26,932 bases of DNA from CAZNAQ01 sp964585585 (GTDB lineage Bacteria; Patescibacteriota; Patescibacteriia; Patescibacteriales; JAGXOH01). Each line of letters starts with the position of its first letter. The first letter of the stretch is position 1. The stretch is taken from positions 1 to 26,932 of the forward strand of contig CAZPEL010000009.1 in the NCBI GenBank assembly GCA_964585585.1. Direction: 5' to 3'. Made by a program: the position numbers and the translations under genes. The notes under the pieces were generated by a model, which saw only the letters and a program-made list of their open reading frames with translations, made no database searches and was not told the DNA's origin. Below are positions 22,029-26,932 of the stretch, in pieces.

Positions 22029-22913
22029 TTAATTTTTCCTTTTAAACAATTCAAGGGTGTTTTTAAGGGCGGTGGCAATAGTGATCGGTCCCACTCCCCC
22101 GGGGACCGGAGTGAGAAAAGAAGCTTTATCAGACACATCCTCCTGATCCACATCGCCCCAAATTTTTTTTCCTTTTTTGGTGATACCGATATCTATGATC
22201 CCGGCGTTCTTTTTGATCATGTCCTTTTTGATCAGGTGTGGCTGGCCGGCCGCGGTTATAAGTAGATCCGCTTGGGAAGTTTTGTTTGATAGGTCTTTTG
22301 CCTCCGGGGAAACCACTTCGGCTGTGGCGCTATAACATTCCAGGGCTCGGGCTAAGCTGGAACCAAAAATATCGGAATTGGCCACAATACAAACTTGTTT
22401 ACCAACTAATTCAAATTCCGCTTCTTTTAAGACCTCGAATACCACTTGAAAAACCGGGGGTAGAACATGATCATGATCACAAGTTTCTTGTATGATCTTG
22501 ATGTTCTCCGGATGAAAACGATCCAGGTCCTTGTTCGGATCCAGAGTTTTTATTATCTCGTCGGTGTTTATTTGTCCGGGCAAAGGAAGTTGGATCAAAA
22601 TTGCGTCTATTAGATCATCCTTGTTTAAATGCCTAATAACTTTTTTAATTTCTTCTTCGCCGGTATCTTCCGGTAGCTTATAAAGATGGGTGTCCACCCC
22701 GACTTTTTTGGCCTCTTTTTCTTTTAAGTTGACATAAGTATTGGAATCCTCCCGTTCTCCCACCAAAATAATGGCTAAGTTGGGTCGTTTGTCCGCCTTG
22801 GCCTTGTCCTGGGACAGATCTCCTTTTCCGCCGTTTTCTCTAATTATCTCTTTGACTATCTCGTCTTTTATTCGGTCGGCTATTTTGTGGCCGTTAATTA
22901 TAGTAGCTGGCAT
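22029..22913 (-). CDS. folD: FolD, methylene-THF dehydrogenase/methenyl-THF cyclohydrolase
   Basis: Oxidises 5,10-methylene-THF to 10-formyl-THF in two steps. Catalytic segment SNTYVNLKEKEAKKVGV carries Y60 and K64; ILIQLPLP has Q108; KDLDRFHP has D131; VPGGVGPITIATALKNT is the C-terminal signature. Two normally strict segments are altered: the PCTPxG site reads LPPVFQVV (151-158), and the dinucleotide site GRSxxVGxP reads ANSDIFGSS (178-186), losing the Arg that usually contacts the NADP 2'-phosphate. A short low-complexity insertion (about 28-42) follows helix 1. The enzyme pairs metabolically with the adjacent glyA product. Confidence 0.9.
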   Translation of the reverse strand: MPATIINGHKIADRIKDEIVKEIIRENGGKGDLSQDKAKADKRPNLAIILVGEREDSNTYVNLKEKEAKKVGVDTHLYKLPEDTGEEEIKKVIRHLNKDDLIDAILIQLPLPGQINTDEIIKTLDPNKDLDRFHPENIKIIQETCDHDHVLPPVFQVVFEVLKEAEFELVGKQVCIVANSDIFGSSLARALECYSATAEVVSPEAKDLSNKTSQADLLITAAGQPHLIKKDMIKKNAGIIDIGITKKGKKIWGDVDQEDVSDKASFLTPVPGGVGPITIATALKNTLELFKRKN

Positions 22914-22928
22914 AGTTGCTAGAAGTTT

Positions 22929-22949
22929 GAATTTAGAATTTAGAATTTA
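22929..22949. repeat. Triple 7-nt tandem repeat in the glyA-folD spacer
   Basis: The unit GAATTTA occurs three times in a row between glyA and folD. No promoter or terminator is seen in this 52-nt spacer, so folD probably relies on readthrough from glyA. Confidence 0.7.
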
Positions 22950-22965
22950 TTTCGAGTTTCGGGTT

Positions 22966-24216
22966 TTATTTAAATAAGGGAAATTTAGAGCAGAGTTTTT
23001 CTACCTGCTGTTTTAATTCTTCCAATTTCTTTTCTTTGTTTCTTCCTTTTAGAGCTTGGTCGATGATATCCACCACTTCTTTAACCCCTTCCTCTTTTAG
23101 TCCTCGAGTAGTAAGAGCGGGGGTGCCCAGTCTAACTCCGGAGGGATTTTTAGGAGGGTTAGGGTCGTTGGGTATGGTGGACCGGCTGACCGAAATACCC
23201 ACTTGCTCCAGGATGGCCTCGGCCTCCTTGCCGCCCACCCCTTGGCCGGTCATATCCACGACCAATAAATGATTATCAGTCCCGCCGGAGACCACTCCGT
23301 AGCCCTTGTTGATGAATTCCCGGGCCATGGCCTTGGCGTTGGTGATCACTTGTTGGGCATAATCCTTAAATTCCGGTTCCAAGGCCTCCTTGAAAGCAAC
23401 AGCTTTGGCGGCGGTGATATGATTGTGAGGACCTCCTTGCATGCCTGGAAATACTGCCTTATCAACTTGTTTGGCATAGTCTTGTTTGCACATAACAATA
23501 GCTCCTCGCGGTCCTCGCAAGGTTTTGTGGGTGGTAGTGGCCACGACATCAAAAATGGGGACCGGGTTAGCCATTTGGCCTCCGGCTATTAGGCCGGCGG
23601 TATGGGCGATATCGGCGAAAGTGTAAGCGCCGACCTGATCGGCTATATCCTGGATCTTTTGCCATTCTATTTCTCGGGAATAGGCGCTGTAGCCGGCTAC
23701 GATCATCTTGGGCTTTTCCTTTAGCGCTACTTTTTCCAATTGCTCCAGGTCCAGCTTACCGGTTTCCGGGTCCACTTCGTATTGGACAAAATTATAAAGC
23801 ATTCCGGAAAAATTGACCGGATGGCCGTGGGATAGGTGTCCGCCGTGATCCAATCTCAAACCCAAAACCTTGTCTCCCGGCTCCAAAAAAGCGAAATAGA
23901 CAGCGGCATTGGCCGGTGAGCCGGAAAGAGGCTGGACATTGACGTGTTCGGCGTTGAAAAGCTTCTGGGCCCTGTCTTTAGCTATCTCCTCCACTTTATC
24001 TATCACCTGATTACCGCCGTAATATCTACTGCCGGGATAGCCCTCGCTATATTTATTGGTAAAAACACTGCCCATGACCTCTAACACGGCCGAAGAAACA
24101 TAATTCTCCGAAGCTATTAGTTCCAATTCATTGTTTTGCCGCTCCGCCTCCCGGCTTAAAGCGTCAAAGATCTCGGAATCGGCCTGGGAAAGATTGTCAT
24201 AAGAGGGCATAACCAT
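22966..24216 (-). CDS. glyA: Serine hydroxymethyltransferase
   Basis: PLP enzyme converting serine and THF to glycine and methylene-THF, the substrate of the neighbouring FolD. Signature segments: ELIASENYVS, NKYSEGYPGSRYYGG, NVQPLSGSPANAAVY, LDHGGHLSHGHPVNFSG, ADIAHTAGLIAGG (D202, H205) and TTTHKTLRGPRG with the PLP lysine K231. 416 residues is typical. The ATG at 24216 has GGAG only 3 nt upstream; the in-frame ATG at 24210 (MPSYDN) has a better 9-nt spacing and may be the true start. A good promoter is at 24289-24317. Confidence 0.95.
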   Translation of the reverse strand: MVMPSYDNLSQADSEIFDALSREAERQNNELELIASENYVSSAVLEVMGSVFTNKYSEGYPGSRYYGGNQVIDKVEEIAKDRAQKLFNAEHVNVQPLSGSPANAAVYFAFLEPGDKVLGLRLDHGGHLSHGHPVNFSGMLYNFVQYEVDPETGKLDLEQLEKVALKEKPKMIVAGYSAYSREIEWQKIQDIADQVGAYTFADIAHTAGLIAGGQMANPVPIFDVVATTTHKTLRGPRGAIVMCKQDYAKQVDKAVFPGMQGGPHNHITAAKAVAFKEALEPEFKDYAQQVITNAKAMAREFINKGYGVVSGGTDNHLLVVDMTGQGVGGKEAEAILEQVGISVSRSTIPNDPNPPKNPSGVRLGTPALTTRGLKEEGVKEVVDIIDQALKGRNKEKKLEELKQQVEKLCSKFPLFK

Positions 24217-24219
24217 AAA

Positions 24220-24248
24220 CTCCGATCCTTGAAAACTCGGATTTCAAG
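24220..24248 (-). promoter_or_regulatory. Two mutually exclusive hairpins in the glyA leader
   Basis: CTTGAAA (24248-24242) can pair with TTTCAAG (24234-24228), leaving TCCGA in the loop. Alternatively that TCCGA (24241-24237) pairs with TCGGA (24225-24221), which overlaps the GGAG ribosome-binding site. The two folds exclude each other, as in a small expression switch. The stems are short, so this is tentative. Confidence 0.3.
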
Positions 24249-24288
24249 AATGGATATATTAAAAATAAATCAGCTGCTTGATATTTTA

Positions 24289-24317
24289 ATCATATTTCAG
24301 TCCGGGTGGTTTGTCAA
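24289..24317 (-). promoter_or_regulatory. Promoter of glyA
   Basis: Minus strand: consensus TTGACA (24317-24312), 17-nt spacer, TATGAT (24294-24289). It directly abuts the U-tract of the terminator at 24316-24345. The leader is about 65 nt. Confidence 0.75.
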
Positions 24318-24345
24318 AATAAAAAGGCGACCCACAGGGGTCGCC
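24316..24345 (-). terminator. Intrinsic terminator after the small gene at 24362
   Basis: GGCGACCC (24326-24333) and GGGTCGCC (24338-24345), perfect 8-bp GC-rich stem with a 4-nt loop, followed on the minus strand by TTTTTATTTT. It is 16 nt after the stop of the small gene. Confidence 0.9.
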
Positions 24346-24361
24346 CAAAACTTAGAAAAAC

Positions 24362-24526
24362 TTATACATCGAATTCGTCGAATTCCTCCTCCGCTTCCTG
24401 CGGCAAACTAATACGGTTGGCAGGCAAAAGCCTGAAATTGAAAAGTAAATACAAAAACTGTTTCGGCGGGATTTGCTGCGGGGAGATGCGGTTTTTCAAA
24501 GTTACCTCCTTTGTTTTGGGGTGCAT
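24362..24526 (-). CDS. Short unrecognised protein with two possible starts (54 or 45 residues)
   Basis: A compact gene too short for routine calling. The ATG at 24526 has GGGAGG 10 nt upstream; the in-frame TTG at 24499 has AAGGAGG 5 nt upstream. It has its own promoter (24552-24580) and a strong terminator (24316-24345). From the TTG the protein starts KNRISPQQIPPKQ (basic, Pro-rich), has an aromatic/hydrophobic centre (FLYLLFNFRLL), then LPANRISLPQ, and ends in a very acidic tail (EAEEEFDEFDV). There are no cysteines and the hydrophobic stretch is too short for a membrane helix. No family is recognised. Charge polarity and the aromatic core suggest a small binding protein or peptide ligand rather than an enzyme. 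Confidence 0.65.
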   Translation of the reverse strand: MHPKTKEVTLKNRISPQQIPPKQFLYLLFNFRLLPANRISLPQEAEEEFDEFDV

Positions 24527-24551
24527 TAATTAAAAACCTCCCTTTTATATA

Positions 24552-24580
24552 ATTTTAGCTAAAAAATTTCTTGGCGTCAA
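24552..24580 (-). promoter_or_regulatory. Promoter of the small gene at 24362-24526
   Basis: Minus strand: TTGACG (24580-24575), 17-nt spacer, TAAAAT (24557-24552). The TGA stop of the upstream HD-hydrolase gene (24579-24577) is inside the -35 box. The start would be near 24545, just before the first Shine-Dalgarno. Confidence 0.55.
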
Positions 24581-25176
24581 CTTTCTTGGTCCAATTTGGT
24601 GTAGGTCATTTTTTTTAGACCTTGATACCAATCAGTGAATTTAGTCTTTTTCATTTCAGCCATTATCTTTTTGGCGGAATCCGTTTCCAGCGCTTTTTCT
24701 ACATTGTCCACCCATTCCTGGGCTCCGTAATACCCCAGGTCCAAATACTCCTTGGCCTGAAAAGCCACTTCCAGCCAATCAGCGTCCTTGGCTATTATCC
24801 CCTCCTTGGTGTTTCTTTCCTCGTACTCCCGAAGGTAGGCGCTCCATTTTTTCTGAATCTTCTCTCCCAGGTTATCCAATTGCTCCCGGTTAACATTCTG
24901 TTCGGCCTCTTTTTTGGAAAAATATCTGGCCGCCACCTTGTTTTGGTCCCCTAACCTGGTTTCCGCGTTGTCATGTATGACCAACATGGTGGCCACTTTA
25001 TCCGGGTTAGCGTCACCCTCCATAGAGGCCAAAATATAACCGATCTGGGCGGCCCGAAGAGCGTGCTCGGCCACTGTATCCGGATTCTTAACTCCGGCCA
25101 ATTGAAAACCAATGTGACGTTGACGCTTTAATTGGCTTAACTCAAAAATAAAATTGGTAATTTTTTTGAAGTCCAT
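24577..25176 (-). CDS. HD-domain 5'-deoxynucleotidase (YfbR/HDDC2-like)
   Basis: Predicted metal-dependent phosphohydrolase that removes phosphate from (deoxy)nucleoside monophosphates. The order LSQLKRQRHIGFQLAGVKNPDTVAEHALRAAQIG follows the HDDC2 pattern LKRxxRxGW...PESVAEHSxR. Metal ligands are H38 (AEH), H68-D69 (VIHDNAE, with E72) and the late Asp in IIAKDADWLEVA. 199 residues is normal. A strong Shine-Dalgarno (AAGGAGG, 7 nt before ATG) fixes the start. The terminator at 25275-25311 separates it from the upstream HD gene. It probably serves nucleotide salvage or pool cleaning. Confidence 0.87.
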   Translation of the reverse strand: MDFKKITNFIFELSQLKRQRHIGFQLAGVKNPDTVAEHALRAAQIGYILASMEGDANPDKVATMLVIHDNAETRLGDQNKVAARYFSKKEAEQNVNREQLDNLGEKIQKKWSAYLREYEERNTKEGIIAKDADWLEVAFQAKEYLDLGYYGAQEWVDNVEKALETDSAKKIMAEMKKTKFTDWYQGLKKMTYTKLDQES

Positions 25177-25274
25177 AGCTTTTCCTCCTTGGTGGAATTA
25201 TTGAATTAAAATTAGCTAAAATCATTTAGTGATAAAATCAATGTAACAAAAAAATAAATAAAAATCAATCTTTA

Positions 25275-25311
25275 TAATTAAAACAAGGGATAAAATATTT
25301 TTATCCCTTGT
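25275..25311 (-). terminator. Intrinsic terminator overlapping the end of the SpoT-type hydrolase gene
   Basis: ACAAGGGATAAAA (25311 side on the minus strand) and TTTTATCCCTTGT form a perfect 13-bp stem with a 3-nt loop, followed by TTTAATTATAAAG. The upstream arm includes the last two codons and the TAA stop of the gene ending at 25301. Confidence 0.7.
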
Positions 25312-25939
25312 ATTTATATACCCTGGTTGCCTCCCAATATTCGGCCATCTTGATCTTGTCTTCCAATCTTTTTATAAATCCGAACAAGCCGTTGGGAAAG
25401 GCATGGGGGTATAGTTGTTTCAAGATCTCTTCCCCTTCTTCTATGGCGATTATTTCCGCGATCTCAATAAACATTTCCGCTTCCTCGATCTTGTCCAGAA
25501 CATTTTTGTAATATTGCGGGGTTTCCATATTGTGGGAAATATCGGCCAAGCGAATAAAAATAGCCCAGGGGTCCTCTCTTAATATAACAAATACTTTTTC
25601 TTTGTAAGACTCGTAACCACAGAGTTCGTTTCGGGACATAAAATCCACCAAAAAGGCCGCGTAAGACCCGAACTTGCGGCTTATCTCCTTAATGTTTACA
25701 CCCGCGTCCTCGCAACTGTCGTGCAACAGAAAAGCTATAATAAAAACCGCCGGGAAACCGAGTCGGATCAGCTTTGTTGCTCCTCCCACCAAATGATGCC
25801 AATAAGGTTCTCCGCTTTTGCGACGCTGAAATACATGGGCGGAACGAGCAAAACTAAAAGCTTTATCAATAAGTTCCTTGTCCGACCGGGAATAGTAAGA
25901 TCTTTTTAAAAGAGCTTGGAATTCCGCTTTTAATCTCAT
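25301..25939 (-). CDS. Stand-alone RelA/SpoT-type HD hydrolase (MESH1-like)
   Basis: Predicted (p)ppGpp or related nucleotide hydrolase made of the HD domain only. Family pattern: ARSAHVFQRRKSGEPYWHHLVG (the R-x-SGEPY-x-x-H segment; H49), AFLLHDSCEDAG (H73, D74, E77, D78) and IRLADISHNM (D133, N137), so all expected Mn-site residues are present. The usual HP after Y-x-x is HL here. At 212 residues there is no synthetase, TGS or ACT domain, as in small alarmone hydrolases and MESH1, which can also dephosphorylate NADPH. A perfect Shine-Dalgarno (AAAGGAGGTG, 6 nt spacing) fixes the start. The promoter at 25981-26009 overlaps the previous gene's stop. Confidence 0.85.
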   Translation of the reverse strand: MRLKAEFQALLKRSYYSRSDKELIDKAFSFARSAHVFQRRKSGEPYWHHLVGGATKLIRLGFPAVFIIAFLLHDSCEDAGVNIKEISRKFGSYAAFLVDFMSRNELCGYESYKEKVFVILREDPWAIFIRLADISHNMETPQYYKNVLDKIEEAEMFIEIAEIIAIEEGEEILKQLYPHAFPNGLFGFIKRLEDKIKMAEYWEATRVYKYKG

Positions 25940-25980
25940 CTCTCACCTCCTTTCTTTGAGTTTTTGTTTTTGGGAAATAT

Positions 25981-26009
25981 ACTTTAGAATAAAAAACGGG
26001 AATTGTCAA
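25981..26009 (-). promoter_or_regulatory. Promoter of the SpoT-type hydrolase gene
   Basis: Minus strand: TTGACA (26009-26004), 17-nt spacer, TAAAGT (25986-25981). The TGA stop of the gene ending at 26006 lies inside the -35 box. Confidence 0.55.
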
Positions 26010-26608
26010 TCCAGAGAAAAGCTTTTTAAAATCTTATATTCCGGGCCCTCTTTCTTTAAAACACTTTCCATTACCTCGATCGACTCCACCGGAAAACTCA
26101 AATTAAGATCCTCGGCCACTTCCGGTTGATTCTCCGGCTCTATTAACCTCCACAGGACGGTCTTAAATCGAGCCAAGGTGATATGAGGCGAAAAATCCCG
26201 TTTTTCTCTTTGGAAAAAGAACTCCGGGGCCTGTTCCAGCCGCTCGTCCAGATCCTTTTTTACCGCCTCCAACTCCAGGGTCTTTTTAACCATCCCCCAG
26301 ATCATTTTGGGCGGAGTAACTTGGGGCGGGCCGTAAATACTTTTTTCCAAATTGAATTCAAACCGGGAATGGTTCTCCGCCACTTGCCGGACCGGCTCGA
26401 AGACGGCCTCTACATTTTTGTCCTTGATATTGCCCAAAAAAGCCAAGGTTAAATGTAGATTTTCCGGCTCGGTCCATTTTATAGGAATGCCCCGAGAAGT
26501 ATCTTCCATGGCAGAGGCGAACTTGTCCGCTTGGCGCTGTTGGTAATCCCGCAATTGGTCTTTCAGGTCTTGCGGGAGATTTATGGCTATGAAGATGCGG
26601 TGGAACAT
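26006..26608 (-). CDS. thpR: RNA 2',3'-cyclic phosphodiesterase (ThpR/LigT-like 2H family)
   Basis: 2H phosphoesterase acting on 2',3'-cyclic phosphate RNA ends; older name 2'-5' RNA ligase. Two H-x-T motifs are present: HLTLAFLG (H52) and HITLARF (about H142), with the N-terminal RIFIAINLP typical of the family and W-T-x-P-E-N-L before the first motif. 200 residues from the start at 26608 (MFHRIFIAINLP), the family's usual beginning; the 10-codon upstream extension to 26638 looks non-coding and overlaps an AT-rich repeat. The possible role is tRNA-end processing or RNA repair. Confidence 0.9.
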   Translation of the reverse strand: MFHRIFIAINLPQDLKDQLRDYQQRQADKFASAMEDTSRGIPIKWTEPENLHLTLAFLGNIKDKNVEAVFEPVRQVAENHSRFEFNLEKSIYGPPQVTPPKMIWGMVKKTLELEAVKKDLDERLEQAPEFFFQREKRDFSPHITLARFKTVLWRLIEPENQPEVAEDLNLSFPVESIEVMESVLKKEGPEYKILKSFSLD

Positions 26609-26756
26609 AATTATTAAAATGCAAAATTCAAATCTCAAAAATCAAAATTAGAAATAATTTTCAATCAATTGGCGCCGTGTTATACACCCCCGACGACCAA
26701 AAAGAGAAGACCGCAGTGTGGTTCGACTAAAGGGAGAAGATCAGCCTTTTTGGTGC

Positions 26757-26785
26757 CGTTGCAGTCTCCGGTAGGGACTGCAACG
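26757..26785. repeat. Hairpin, first copy of an inverted pair
   Basis: CGTTGCAGTC (26757-26766) and GACTGCAACG (26776-26785) pair perfectly; the stem can extend to 12 bp with one G-U and a 5-nt loop. The 12-mer TGCAGTCTCCGG (26760-26771) recurs as its exact reverse complement at 26857-26868. Confidence 0.75.
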
Positions 26786-26840
26786 CTTTTAAGGTTTAAT
26801 GTTATTGGTTTTATTTTAGCATTTATTTGTTGTTTTAAGG

Positions 26841-26871
26841 AGCTGCAGTCCCGAGGCCGGAGACTGCAGCT
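26841..26871. repeat. Hairpin, second inverted copy
   Basis: AGCTGCAGTC (26841-26850) and GACTGCAGCT (26862-26871), a perfect 10-bp stem with an 11-nt loop. It holds CCGGAGACTGCA, the reverse complement of part of the hairpin at 26757-26785, so the two hairpins are one element in opposite orientation about 55 nt apart. Confidence 0.75.
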
Positions 26872-26932
26872 GGGCCAACTAAGGTTTTTCGAACCTTTCC
26901 GGAACAATACCGGTGGAGAGATGACTAATGTA

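Larger units (their letters stand above)
26639..26932. other. Gene-poor right end with nested inverted repeats
   Basis: No convincing protein gene. Contents: an AT-rich degenerate stretch (26610-26655); CCAAAAAG near 26698 complementary to CTTTTTGG near 26746 enclosing about 40 nt; two inverted copies of one hairpin (listed separately); AAGGTTT-TTC-GAACCTT at 26881-26897; and CCGG-N7-CCGG at 26899-26913. The density of pairing suggests a structured RNA or a mobile-element end, cut by the window edge. Confidence 0.4.

Noticed and set aside
26609..26638. Longer start for the 2H phosphodiesterase (26638)
   Set aside because: The extension is inside an AT-rich degenerate repeat, and the family normally begins at the RIFIAINLP strand.
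26757..26871. Diversity-generating retroelement hairpin
   Set aside because: DGRs are frequent in CPR genomes and carry a hairpin after the variable repeat, but no reverse transcriptase, template repeat or variable target gene is visible here.
26680..26907. 75-codon minus-strand open frame at the right end
   Set aside because: It runs across both inverted hairpins and an AT-rich linker. There is no Shine-Dalgarno or recognisable domain, and its composition looks unlike the neighbours, so structure rather than coding better explains the sequence.
1..26932. CRISPR array, prophage, rRNA genes or insertion-sequence transposase
   Set aside because: No regularly spaced direct repeats of 25-40 nt, no cas, phage structural, rRNA or transposase sequence was found; the recombinase at 121-933 alone does not make a prophage.
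1..26932. UGA recoding (Gracilibacteria/SR1 code)
   Set aside because: Several genes end cleanly at TGA at family-appropriate positions, and conserved genes have no in-frame TGA.

Overview
The window looks like bacterial chromosome from a small-genome lineage. The best guess is Patescibacteria/CPR (Parcubacteria-like). That placement is inferred from overall character: short AT-rich intergenic spacers, a streamlined housekeeping gene set, a membrane-anchored rather than lipoprotein solute-binding protein, RNase J as the visible major RNase, and many small unrecognised proteins. TGA is used as an ordinary stop (for example the recombinase, and the genes ending at 4004, 24577 and 26006), so this is not a UGA-recoded Gracilibacteria/SR1 genome. 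After about 2.1 kb almost everything is on the minus strand, so read that part right to left.

Layout. 1-2114 (+): a tyrosine recombinase translationally coupled to a TRM11-like RNA methyltransferase, closed by a bidirectional terminator. 2156-5074 (-): a membrane-anchored unknown, the GTPase/ATPase YchF, and a multi-pass membrane protein with calcium-binding-type repeats. 5201-5446 (+): a small acidic protein with a near-consensus promoter. 5443-10922 (-): infC-rpmI-rplT-secG-oligopeptide-binding protein, then RNase J. 11051-13132 (-): a translation-quality-control block made of a YacP/Rae1-like NYN nuclease, smpB, tmRNA (ssrA), tRNA-Leu(UAA), tRNA-Gly(GCC) and a terminator; it holds a 100-N assembly gap. 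13220-17710 (-): a small acidic protein, trigger factor, Mn-type pyrophosphatase and NusA. 17877-20634 (-): RecQ and a Trm9-like methyltransferase with overlapping ends. 20729-24216 (-): glyA-folD-glutamate dehydrogenase, a one-carbon/amino-acid cluster. 24362-26608 (-): ThpR-type phosphodiesterase, a RelA/SpoT-type HD hydrolase, a YfbR/HDDC2-type HD nucleotidase and a 45-54-residue unknown peptide. 26640-26932: no convincing gene, but several nested inverted repeats.

How it fits together. Much of the window serves gene expression and its rescue: IF-3, L35, L20, NusA, trigger factor, SecG, RNase J, YchF, tmRNA/SmpB and a possible A-site mRNA nuclease. The most interesting points are: (i) the Rae1-like/smpB/ssrA/tRNA block, whose tmRNA encodes an unusually long 24-residue tag; (ii) three promoters whose -35 box contains the TGA stop of the preceding gene; (iii) repeated stem-loops placed at or near predicted mRNA 5' ends in a genome with RNase J; (iv) acidic low-complexity insertions or tails in NusA, trigger factor and the binding protein; (v) a short unrecognised peptide gene with its own promoter, two Shine-Dalgarno sites and terminator; (vi) the inverted hairpin pair at the right end. 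The 100-N gap is flanked by an exact 55-nt terminal duplication inside tRNA-Leu, which looks like an unmerged k-mer overlap rather than a real second tRNA.
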